Part shown: piece after piece, positions 8,653-18,500 of the stretch
How the letters are laid out: the number at the start of each line of letters is the position of its first letter
Numbering within the stretch: the stretch's first letter is position 1
Origin: Achromobacter sp. MFA1 R4
GTDB lineage: Bacteria; Pseudomonadota; Gammaproteobacteria; Burkholderiales; Burkholderiaceae_B
NCBI RefSeq assembly: GCF_900156745.1
Contig: NZ_LT707065.1
Span: 620,001-684,000 of the forward strand
Length of the DNA: 64,000 nt
Reading direction: 5' to 3'
Program-made: the position numbers and the translations under genes
Notes under the pieces: generated by a model
Database searches by the model: none
Told to the model about the DNA's origin: nothing
Seen by the model: the letters and a program-made list of their open reading frames with translations, nothing else

Positions 8653-8681
8653 TTGCACCGCACCATCCGTTGCGGTGTAAT
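8653..8681 (+). promoter_or_regulatory. Promoter overlapped by a 10-bp dyad, upstream of the DUF3141 operon
   Basis: ttgcaccgca at 8653-8662 is repeated inverted as tgcggtgtaa at 8671-8680 with one mismatch and an 8-base spacer. The same bases offer TTGCAC (-35 like, 8653-8658) and TGTAAT (-10 like, 8676-8681) at 17-bp spacing. A regulator bound to the dyad would occlude the promoter, so it looks like an operator. The cognate regulator is unknown. The start codon lies about 85 bases further on, with CAGGAGA just before it. Confidence 0.55.
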
Positions 8682-8765
8682 GGGGAGGTCAACGCCGCCG
8701 GTTCCAATAGGGACCGGCCCGCCGGGCGGCGCTTTGCCGCCGGGAGCAATCTACAGGAGATCGCC

Positions 8766-11300
8766 ATGGCCGAATCCGGCACCGATCACACGCCCGTCCC
8801 GTCCTTCAACCCCTGGACGGCCGCGTACGAATATGCGGTGGACGCCTGGCAGCGCGGCGTGCTTTACGCTGACGTGATGCGCCAGCGCGGCAATCAGTAC
8901 CACGATCACATGGCCAAGCGCGCGCCCAATGTGCTCAGCATGGACTTTGAACTGGTGCTCGACGGCCGCGAGCTTCCGCGCCCCGTCAACTACGGCCTCT
9001 TGCGCATCACGCCCCCGGAGGGCGTGGAAGTGGACCCGATAAAGCGCCCCTTCCTGGTGGTGGACCCGCGGGCCGGCCACGGGCCGGGCATCGGCGGGTT
9101 CAAACCCGAAAGCGAAATCGGCGTCGCCGTGCGGGCGGGACACCCCTGCTACTTCGCGACGTTCCTCCCCCAGCCCATGCCCACGCAGACCGTCGAAGAC
9201 GTGATGATGGCCGAGGCCCGCTTCCTGGAAGAAATCATCGCCCTGCACCCCGACGCGGAAGGCAAGCCGGTCGTCGTGGCCAATTGCCAGGCGGGCTGGC
9301 AGATCATGATGACCGCCGCCGTGCATCCCGAGCTCTTCGGCCCCATCATCGTGGCCGGCGCCCCCTTGTCGTACTGGGCGGGCTGGCGCGGCATGAACCC
9401 CATGCGCTATGCCGGCGGCCTGCTGGGCGGAAGCTGGCTCACCGCGCTGACCAGCGACCTGGGCAACGGCAAGTTCGACGGCGCCTGGCTGGTGCAGAAT
9501 TTCGAGAACCTGAATCCGGCCAACACCTTGTGGTCCAAGCAGTACAACCTGTACTCCAAGGTCGACACCGAGGCCAGCCGCTACCTGAGCTTCGAGAAGT
9601 GGTGGGGCGGCCACGTCTTCCTGAACGGGCCCGAGATCCAATACATCGTCGACAACCTGTTCGTGGGCAATCGCCTGGCCACCGCCGGCCTGGTCACCTC
9701 CGACGGCATCCGCATCGACCTGCGCAACATCCGCTCGCCCATCGTGGTGTTCTGCTCCAAGGGCGACAACATCACCCCGCCGCCCCAGGCGCTGGGCTGG
9801 ATACCCGATCTGTATCAGAACGAGGCCGAAATCCTCGCGCACGGCCAGACCATCGTGTACGCCGTCCATGAAAGCATCGGCCACCTGGGCATCTTCGTGT
9901 CGGGCAGCGTGGCCCGCAAGGAACACCAGGAATTCACCTCCAACATCGACATGATCGATGTGCTTCCGCCGGGCATCTACGAAGCCGAAATCGTCGACAA
10001 GACGCCGGATACGCCCAACGCGGACCTCGCCTTCGGCAACTATGTCCTGTCTTTTGAACAGCGCAAGCTGGACGACGTGCGCGCCATCGTCGACCGCAAC
10101 GAAGAAGACGACCAGCGCTTTGCCGCCGTGGCCCGCATTTCCGACATCAATCTCGGCATGTACCGCAGCTTCGTGCAGCCGTGGGTGCGTGCCATGGTGA
10201 CGCCCCAATCGGCCGAATGGATGCAGCGCATGCATCCGCTGCGCCTGCCCTACGAACTGATCTCCGACCGCAACCCGCTGATCGCGCCGGTCGCCAAGGT
10301 GGCCGAACAGGTGCGCGAAAGCCGGCAGCAGGCCTCGCCCTCCAATCCCTTCCTGGTCGCGCAGGAGATGTTCTCGAACATGGTCGAGACCGGCCTGAAC
10401 ATCTGGCAGGAAATGCGCGACTCGGCCGACGAACGCGCCTTCATGGGCATCTACGGGTCGCCGGTGGTGCAGGATCTGGCCGGCCTGGGCGCCAAGTCCG
10501 GTCCGCCGCGCAAGCATCCCGGGGTGTCGCCCGAGCATCGCCGCTTCATGGAAGAGCGCGCCGCGGAACTGCGTTCGATGCTGCAGGAAGGCGGCCTGCG
10601 CGTGGCCGCGATCCGGATGCTGCTGTATGTCTCGGGCGCCGAAGGCGGCCTGGACGAGCGCAGCTTCGCCCTGATCCGCAAGATGCGCGCCGAAGCCGAC
10701 AACGCGCTGACCCTTGAACAGTTCAAGGACGTCATCCGCGAACAGGCCCTGATGATGACGCTGGATTCGACCGCCGCGATCCAGGCCATGCCGCACCTGC
10801 TGGAAGGATCGACGGCGGCTGAAATCCGCGCCGGCCTGGACGCCATGAAGAGCGTGCTGGAAGCCGCCGAACCGCTCAGCGACGCGGCGCGTGAAAGCCT
10901 GAACGACATGGAGCGCATCTTCGAAGCGGCCGAGCGGCGCGCGCAGCGGCGCGAACAGCCCCAGCCGGCGGCCCGCCGGCGCGCCGCCAAGGCGGCCGAT
11001 GCGGGCAACGGCGCGCAGGATGCGGCCGAGCCCGCGAACGGCAGCGCGGTCGACGAACTGGTCCAGGCCGCCGCGCAGGTGCCGGACAAGACGGCCAGGC
11101 AACACCCCGCCGCGGCCCGCAAGGCGGCTAACGGGGCCTCGCCGGCCAAGGGCGCCGACAACCCCGCGGGCAAGACCGCGGCCAGAAGCCGGCCCGGCAG
11201 CGCGGCCAAGACGTCCGCCGAAGCGTCCGCCAGCGCACCGGCGCGGCGTGCCGGCGGCAAGGCGGCTTCCCGCCAACCTTCCAAGGCCAAGACATCATGA
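8766..11300 (+). CDS. DUF3141 protein: PHA-synthase-like alpha/beta hydrolase with histone-like tail
   Basis: An 844-residue DUF3141 family protein. The N-terminal half is an alpha/beta-hydrolase: the nucleophile elbow reads ANCQAGW with Cys174 in place of the usual Ser, as in PHA synthases; Asp334 (CSKGDNITPP) and His373 (SIGHLGIFVSG) are placed to complete a Cys-Asp-His triad. The middle is helical with no recognised domain. From about residue 725 to the end the protein is a low-complexity Ala/Lys/Arg-rich tail like that of histone-like phasins (PhaF). CAGGAGA precedes ATG 8766. The stop overlaps the next start (ATGA). Activity is unknown; a role on polyhydroxyalkanoate granules or in acyl transfer is inference. 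Confidence 0.85.
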   Translation: MAESGTDHTPVPSFNPWTAAYEYAVDAWQRGVLYADVMRQRGNQYHDHMAKRAPNVLSMDFELVLDGRELPRPVNYGLLRITPPEGVEVDPIKRPFLVVDPRAGHGPGIGGFKPESEIGVAVRAGHPCYFATFLPQPMPTQTVEDVMMAEARFLEEIIALHPDAEGKPVVVANCQAGWQIMMTAAVHPELFGPIIVAGAPLSYWAGWRGMNPMRYAGGLLGGSWLTALTSDLGNGKFDGAWLVQNFENLNPANTLWSKQYNLYSKVDTEASRYLSFEKWWGGHVFLNGPEIQYIVDNLFVGNRLATAGLVTSDGIRIDLRNIRSPIVVFCSKGDNITPPPQALGWIPDLYQNEAEILAHGQTIVYAVHESIGHLGIFVSGSVARKEHQEFTSNIDMIDVLPPGIYEAEIVDKTPDTPNADLAFGNYVLSFEQRKLDDVRAIVDRNEEDDQRFAAVARISDINLGMYRSFVQPWVRAMVTPQSAEWMQRMHPLRLPYELISDRNPLIAPVAKVAEQVRESRQQASPSNPFLVAQEMFSNMVETGLNIWQEMRDSADERAFMGIYGSPVVQDLAGLGAKSGPPRKHPGVSPEHRRFMEERAAELRSMLQEGGLRVAAIRMLLYVSGAEGGLDERSFALIRKMRAEADNALTLEQFKDVIREQALMMTLDSTAAIQAMPHLLEGSTAAEIRAGLDAMKSVLEAAEPLSDAARESLNDMERIFEAAERRAQRREQPQPAARRRAAKAADAGNGAQDAAEPANGSAVDELVQAAAQVPDKTARQHPAAARKAANGASPAKGADNPAGKTAARSRPGSAAKTSAEASASAPARRAGGKAASRQPSKAKTS

Positions 11301-12241
11301 GCCTGCCCACCTCCACGCACTACGACAAACTCATCGCGCGCGCCCAGACGCTGGAGGCGACGCCCTGCGCCATCGCCCATCCCTGCGACGAACCCTCGCT
11401 GTCGGCGGCGCTGGAGGCGCGCGACCTGGGCCTGCTCAAGCCCATCCTGGTCGGCCCCGAAGGCAAGATCCGCGACACCGCCGCGCAGTTCAAGCTGAAC
11501 CTGGGCGATGCGCGCATCGTCGATGTGCCGCACAGCCACGCGGCCGCCGAAGCCGCGGTGGCGCTGGTGCGCAGCGGCGAGGCCGCGCTGCTGATGAAGG
11601 GCAGCCTGCACACGGACGAACTGATGCACGAGGTGGTGGCGCGCACCACCGGCCTGCGCAGCGGCCGGCGCATCAGCCATGTGTTCATCATGGAAGTGCC
11701 GACCTACCCGGAACCGCTCTTCATCACCGACGCGGCCATCAACATCTTTCCCGACCTGGAAACCAAGGCTGACATCATCCGCAACGTGATCGACCTGCAT
11801 CGGGGATTGGGGCTGGGCGAGCCGCGGGTGGCGATCCTGTCGGCGGTGGAACAGGTCACCCCCAGCATCCCCAGCACCATCGAAGCCGCCGCGCTGTGCA
11901 AGATGGCCGACCGCGGCCAGATCTCGGGCGGCGTGCTGGACGGCCCGCTGGCGCTGGACAACGCCATCAGCCCGGACGCGGCGCGCATCAAGGGCATCCG
12001 GTCGCCCGTGGCCGGGGTGGCGCAGGTGCTGGTGGTGCCCGACCTGGAGGCCGGCAACATGCTGGCCAAGAACCTGACTTTCCTGGCGAACGCCGAAGCC
12101 GCCGGCATCGTGCTGGGCGCGCGCGTGCCCATCATCCTGACCAGCCGCGCCGACAGCCCGCGTTCGCGCCTGGCCTCGTGCGCGGTGGCGGCGATCTACG
12201 CCCACCACCTTGCCCAGGAGCAGGCCAAGCCCCTGGCCTGA
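11297..12241 (+). CDS. Phosphate acetyl/butyryltransferase family protein
   Basis: A 314-residue single-domain member of the PTA/PTB family, which interconverts acyl-CoA and acyl-phosphate. It has the expected landmarks: ILVGPEGKI near the N-terminus, MKGSLHTDELMHEV, and the C-terminal SPVAGVAQVLVVPDLEAGNMLAKNL region with the Asp-Leu-Glu-Ala-Gly-Asn core of the CoA/Pi site. It is often annotated as bifunctional enoyl-CoA hydratase/phosphate acetyltransferase, but no hydratase domain is present here. Its start overlaps the DUF3141 stop and it lies 65 bases before the acetate kinase gene, so the two probably form an acyl-CoA to acyl-phosphate to carboxylate plus ATP route. Confidence 0.88.
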   Translation: MSLPTSTHYDKLIARAQTLEATPCAIAHPCDEPSLSAALEARDLGLLKPILVGPEGKIRDTAAQFKLNLGDARIVDVPHSHAAAEAAVALVRSGEAALLMKGSLHTDELMHEVVARTTGLRSGRRISHVFIMEVPTYPEPLFITDAAINIFPDLETKADIIRNVIDLHRGLGLGEPRVAILSAVEQVTPSIPSTIEAAALCKMADRGQISGGVLDGPLALDNAISPDAARIKGIRSPVAGVAQVLVVPDLEAGNMLAKNLTFLANAEAAGIVLGARVPIILTSRADSPRSRLASCAVAAIYAHHLAQEQAKPLA

Positions 12242-12306
12242 CAGCAGGCCCCCTGCCCGCTCGCGCGGGCTCCGAGCGACTTGTCTCAACGTGGAAGCAC
12301 ACCGCC

Positions 12307-13491
12307 ATGAGCGACACCATCCTCGTCATCAACGCCGGCAGTTCCAGCATCAAGTTCTACCTGTACGACATCGACGACAAGCACGCGCTCGCGCCCAGGC
12401 TGGGCGGCCAGCTGGAGGGCATCGGCACCACGCATCCCCGTCTGCGGGTGCGCGACGCGTCGGGGCAGGCGCTGGTGGAACGCGACATCGCGCCCAGCCA
12501 TGCCCCCGACGTGCCCAACGCGCAGGAAGTCGTGGGCACCTGGCTGAGCGGCCATCTGGGCGGCGCGCCCCTGGCCGTGGGGCATCGCGTGGTCCACGGC
12601 GGGCCCGACCTGTCCGAGCCCGTGCTGGTCGATGACGACATCCTGACCAGGCTGGCCGCCTTCACGCCGCTCGCGCCGCTGCACCAGCCCAACAACCTGG
12701 CGCCGATCCGCGTCATCCGCGAGCGCCGGCCGTGGATTCCGCAGGTCGCCTGCTTCGACACGGCGTTCCATCGCAGCCACTCCGACGTCGCCGACCGCTA
12801 CGCGCTGCCCGAGCGCCTCTACCTGGAAGGCGTGCGCCGCTACGGCTTTCATGGCCTGTCGTACGAGTACATCGCGCAGCGCCTGAAGCAGGCGCTGCCG
12901 GACATCGCCATGGGCAAGATCATCGTCGCCCACCTGGGCTCCGGCGTGTCGGCCTGCGCCATGCACCAGGGCAAGAGCGTGGACAGCACCATGGGCTTCA
13001 CGGCGCTGGAGGGCCTGCCCATGGGCACCCGGCCGGGGCGCCTGGACCCCGGCGTGGTGCTCTGGATGATGGAACAAGGCATGAGCCACGATGAGATCGA
13101 GCACATGCTGTATTACGACTGCGGCCTGAAGGGCCTGTCCGGCATCAGCAACGACATGCGCGAGCTGCTGGCCAGCGATGCGCCATCGGCCAAGCGGGCG
13201 CTCGAATACTTCGCCTGGCGCGTGGCCGAAGGCATGATCGGCCTGGGCTGCGCCATGAACGGCATCGACGGCATCGTCTTCACGGCGGGCGTCGGCGAAA
13301 ACTCCGCCGAGATCCGCCAGGCGATCAGCCAGCACTGGGGCTGGCTGGGCATCAAGCTGGACCCGGAACGCAATGCCCGGCACGGACCGCGCATTTCCAG
13401 CGACGACAGCCGCATCGGCGTGTACGTGGTGCGCACGAACGAAGAGCTGATCATCGCGCAACACACCCTTGCCCTCGTGAGGCAGCAATGA
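12307..13491 (+). CDS. ackA: Acetate/propionate kinase
   Basis: A 394-residue ASKHA-fold kinase converting acyl-phosphate plus ADP to carboxylate plus ATP. The phosphate-binding signature NAGSSSIK is at 9-16; GHRVVHGG, RYGFHGLSYEY (second signature, catalytic region), AHLGSG and FTAGVGENSAEIR follow in the right order. Length matches AckA (about 400). ATG 12307 gives the standard N-terminus (MSDTILVINAGSSS). The C-terminus overlaps fabI by 4 bases. As part of the DUF3141 cassette it may use acetate, propionate or another short acid. Confidence 0.95.
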   Translation: MSDTILVINAGSSSIKFYLYDIDDKHALAPRLGGQLEGIGTTHPRLRVRDASGQALVERDIAPSHAPDVPNAQEVVGTWLSGHLGGAPLAVGHRVVHGGPDLSEPVLVDDDILTRLAAFTPLAPLHQPNNLAPIRVIRERRPWIPQVACFDTAFHRSHSDVADRYALPERLYLEGVRRYGFHGLSYEYIAQRLKQALPDIAMGKIIVAHLGSGVSACAMHQGKSVDSTMGFTALEGLPMGTRPGRLDPGVVLWMMEQGMSHDEIEHMLYYDCGLKGLSGISNDMRELLASDAPSAKRALEYFAWRVAEGMIGLGCAMNGIDGIVFTAGVGENSAEIRQAISQHWGWLGIKLDPERNARHGPRISSDDSRIGVYVVRTNEELIIAQHTLALVRQQ

Positions 13492-14261
13492 GCGCGCACC
13501 TGCCGCTCGCGGGCAAGCGCGGCCTGGTGACGGGCATCGCCAATGCCGATTCCATCGCGTGGGGCTGCGCCAAGGCGTTTCGCGCGATGGGCGCGGAACT
13601 GGCCGTGACCTACCTGAACGACAAGGCGCTGCCCCACGTGGCCCCGCTGGCGCAGCAGGTGGGCGCCCCCTTGCTGATGCCGATGAACCTGCTGAACGAC
13701 GGCGAGCTGGAAGCCGTGTTCGATCGCATCACGGCCGACTGGGGCGCGCTGGATTTCGTGCTGCATTCCGTGGCCTACGCGCCGCGCGACGACCTGCACG
13801 GCCGCGTCACGGATTGTTCGCGCGCGGGCTTTCTGCAGGCGATGGACGTGTCGTGCTGGTCGTTCATCCGCATGGCCCACCTGGCCGAACCGCTGATGGC
13901 CCGCGGCGGCACGCTCTTCTGCATGAGCTATTACGGCTCGCAGATGGTCGTGGAGCACTACAACATGATGGGGCCGGTGAAAGCTGCGCTGGAATCGGCC
14001 ACCCGCTATCTCGCGGCGGAGCTGGGGCCGCAAGGCATCCGGGTGCATGCGATTTCGCCGGGACCGCTCAAGACGCGCGCCGCCTCTGGCATCGCGGAGT
14101 TCGACACCATGCTGGACCGCGCCCAGGCCAAGGCGCCCGCGCGCAGCCTGGTGTCGATCGACGACGTGGGCGAAGCCACCGCGTGGCTGGCCACCGATGC
14201 GGCGCGTTTGATGACGGGACAGACGCTGTATATCGACGGCGGCTATCACATCATTGACTGA
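13488..14261 (+). CDS. fabI: Enoyl-[acyl-carrier-protein] reductase FabI
   Basis: A 257-residue SDR of the FabI type, reducing trans-2-enoyl-ACP with NAD(P)H in fatty acid elongation. The catalytic pair is Y158-x6-K165 (HYNMMGPVK), with the upstream conserved Tyr148 in MSYYGSQ, all as in FabI. The N-terminal cofactor site is VTGIANADSIAWG and the C-terminus ends LYIDGGYHIID. The start overlaps the ackA stop (ATGA). Being coupled to acyl-phosphate enzymes is unusual for the housekeeping FabI, so it may be a second, specialised copy; that is inference. Confidence 0.93.
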   Translation: MSAHLPLAGKRGLVTGIANADSIAWGCAKAFRAMGAELAVTYLNDKALPHVAPLAQQVGAPLLMPMNLLNDGELEAVFDRITADWGALDFVLHSVAYAPRDDLHGRVTDCSRAGFLQAMDVSCWSFIRMAHLAEPLMARGGTLFCMSYYGSQMVVEHYNMMGPVKAALESATRYLAAELGPQGIRVHAISPGPLKTRAASGIAEFDTMLDRAQAKAPARSLVSIDDVGEATAWLATDAARLMTGQTLYIDGGYHIID

Positions 14262-14287
14262 CCGCCCGGCCTGTCCTGGCCCGCCGC

Positions 14288-15976
14288 TCAGGCCAGCGTG
14301 TCGGGCGCATCCTGGCGCCAGCGCTCGATGGCCTCGACCGCCTGCTCGGGACTGCCGAAGATCTTGTTCTGGCCGATCTTGTTGACCAGGCCCGAGCGCT
14401 GCAGCGCCTCGCGGAACTTGCCATGCCCGCCCGCCACCACCAGCGTGATGCCGCGCTCGTCCAGCACGCGCTTGAGTTCGTACAGCGCCTCGACCGCGTC
14501 GGCGTCGGCCTGGGTCATGGCTTCGGCATCCAGCACGAACCAGCGTACGTCGCCCGCCTGCTCGATGACCTCGCGCGCCCGCCGGCGGAAGGCGTCGGCG
14601 TTGAAGAACCACACCGAGGACTCGAACAGCCAGATCACCACGCCGGGCACGGGCTGGGCCTCGGGGTTCAGGTGCAGCTTGCCCAGCACGGTTTCACCAG
14701 GCAGGCGGCCCAGCAGCGCATCGCGGGGATTGCCGGACACGTACATGGCGTACAGCAGCGTCGCTCCCACCGAGACGGCCACGCCCTGCAGCACGCCGAA
14801 CCCCACCACGCCCACCGCCGCCAGCACGCCGAAGGCCAATTCGATCCGGGAAATCCGGGCCAGCCGCTTGAAGGCCTGCCAGTCGAACAGGCTGGCCGCG
14901 GCCAGCAGCAGAATGGCCGACAGCGCGAACTGCGGCAGCCAGTACAGCGGCGCGCTCAGCAGGCCCACCACGACCGCCAGCGCGGCGGCGGCGCTGATGC
15001 TGACCAGCGGCGACGAACCGCCGGCCACCAGTCCCACCGCCGTGCGCGAATCGGCGCCCGTCACGACGTAGCCCTGGAACAGGCCGGCCGCGACGTTGGC
15101 CGCCCCGAAGCCCACCAGTTCGCGGTTCGGGTCCACGTGTTCACCCGTGCGGGCCGCAAAGCTGCGGGCCGTCACGATGCCGCTGGAAAAGCTGACGACC
15201 AGCACGCCCGCGGCCCCGAGCAGGACCCCGTCCACGTTGTCCAGACGCACCGGCAGGCTGAGCGCCGGCAGCCCGGCCGGCACGTCGCCCACTACGGCAA
15301 TGCCCAGCGCCGGAAAATTGAATAGCCACGACAGCAGGCAAGTCGCGACCACCAGCAGGATGGGGGCAGGCCACGCGGGGCGCCAGCGTTTGACGGCCAC
15401 CAGGAATACGCACGACGCCACGCCGAGCACCAGCGTGGGCCAGCGGATTTCGGCGAGCCGCTGCGACAGCTCCATGAAGGGATTGATCAGGCCGCTGTTG
15501 CGCAGTCCCACGCCGGTCAGGCCGCTGAGCTGCGACGTGGCCAGCGTGATCGCCACGCCCGCCATGTAGCCAATGAGCACGGGCCGCGACAGCAGGTTGG
15601 CGAGCACGCCCAGGCGCAGGACGCGCGCGATCAGGCAGCCCACGCCCACGGTCAGCGCAATGGCGGTGGCGCCCAGCAGCCGGTCTTCGGGCGTGGTCAG
15701 CGCCATGCCGGTCAGGGTGGCGGCGATCAGGGTGCAGGTGGCGGTGTCGGGGCCCACGATGAGGGTGCGCGACGACCCGAAGAAGGCGTAGGCGAGCATG
15801 CCCGCGATGGCGGCCCACAGGCCGGCGACGGGCGGCACGCCCATCATGGCGGAATAGGCCAGGCCGACGGGCAGCGCCACGGCGGCCACGCTCAGGCCCG
15901 CGGCGACGTCGCGACGCGCCGACTCACGGGAAATGCCCTGGAAGTTGGCCAGGCCGGGAATAAAACGGAAGTTCAT
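14288..15976 (-). CDS. SulP-family anion transporter with STAS domain
   Basis: A 562-residue SLC26/SulP protein: an N-terminal membrane domain of about 10-12 helices (starting LSVAAVALPVGLAYSAMMGVPPVAGLWA, a classic SulP first-helix region) and a cytoplasmic STAS domain from about residue 440 (VVIWLFESSVWFFNAD..., EAMTQADADAVEAL). Substrates in the family include sulfate, bicarbonate and C4-dicarboxylates; the sequence does not decide. ATG 15976 was chosen because the longer frame adds only a charged leader not seen in the family. It lies downstream of pgk in the same direction, separated by 208 bases of repeats. Confidence 0.92.
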   Translation of the reverse strand: MNFRFIPGLANFQGISRESARRDVAAGLSVAAVALPVGLAYSAMMGVPPVAGLWAAIAGMLAYAFFGSSRTLIVGPDTATCTLIAATLTGMALTTPEDRLLGATAIALTVGVGCLIARVLRLGVLANLLSRPVLIGYMAGVAITLATSQLSGLTGVGLRNSGLINPFMELSQRLAEIRWPTLVLGVASCVFLVAVKRWRPAWPAPILLVVATCLLSWLFNFPALGIAVVGDVPAGLPALSLPVRLDNVDGVLLGAAGVLVVSFSSGIVTARSFAARTGEHVDPNRELVGFGAANVAAGLFQGYVVTGADSRTAVGLVAGGSSPLVSISAAAALAVVVGLLSAPLYWLPQFALSAILLLAAASLFDWQAFKRLARISRIELAFGVLAAVGVVGFGVLQGVAVSVGATLLYAMYVSGNPRDALLGRLPGETVLGKLHLNPEAQPVPGVVIWLFESSVWFFNADAFRRRAREVIEQAGDVRWFVLDAEAMTQADADAVEALYELKRVLDERGITLVVAGGHGKFREALQRSGLVNKIGQNKIFGSPEQAVEAIERWRQDAPDTLA

Positions 15977-16090
15977 GGTGCTGCGGGACGACCGGAAGAA
16001 GGGACTCCCGCAAGGCGCGGGTCGACCGCCTAGCCTACACCAACCCGATCGCACGGCGTGCGCGGGAAATCAAGACAATGGCATTGCAAG

Positions 16091-16171
16091 GGTGTCTGAC
16101 ACCCGTTCCGGTGTCTGACACCGCTTGCGCGGGCCCGGGCATCACGCCGGCATGCCGGGGTGTCAGACACC
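16091..16171. repeat. Three copies of a 13-bp GGTGTCNGACACC palindrome between sulP-type gene and pgk
   Basis: Near-palindromic 13-mers lie at 16091-16103 and 16110-16122 (ggtgtctgacacc) and at 16159-16171 (ggtgtcagacacc). Each has 6-bp inverted arms around one central base; the outer copies can also pair with each other across a GC-rich middle. The last copy is 13 bases past the pgk stop. They may act as 3'-end structures for pgk, or as dyad sites for a protein. Similar motifs are recalled from Bordetella/Achromobacter intergenic regions, not checked. Confidence 0.8.
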
Positions 16172-16184
16172 TTCCCCGGGCAGA

Positions 16185-17381
<1,197 letters not shown>

Positions 17382-17407
17382 ATTTGGATTCCTTCGGTAG
17401 GCGAACA

Positions 17408-17457
17408 AAGGGGACGAACCCATTTTCCGCAATGGCGGAAAACAAATCCGTCCCCTT
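17408..17457. repeat. REP-like imperfect palindrome between gap and pgk
   Basis: Two 23-base arms (17408-17430 and 17435-17457) flank the loop aatg. The outer 9 bp (aaggggacg / cgtcccctt) and inner 8 bp (ttttccgc / gcggaaaa) pair perfectly, with an internal mismatch of about 5-6 bases per side. It lies inside the operon, so it may set differential expression by mRNA processing or stabilisation. A related AAGGGGACGGATTT-type repeat is recalled from beta-proteobacterial intergenic regions. Confidence 0.75.
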
Positions 17458-17474
17458 ATGGACTGGCGGCGTGC

Positions 17475-18500
<1,026 letters not shown>

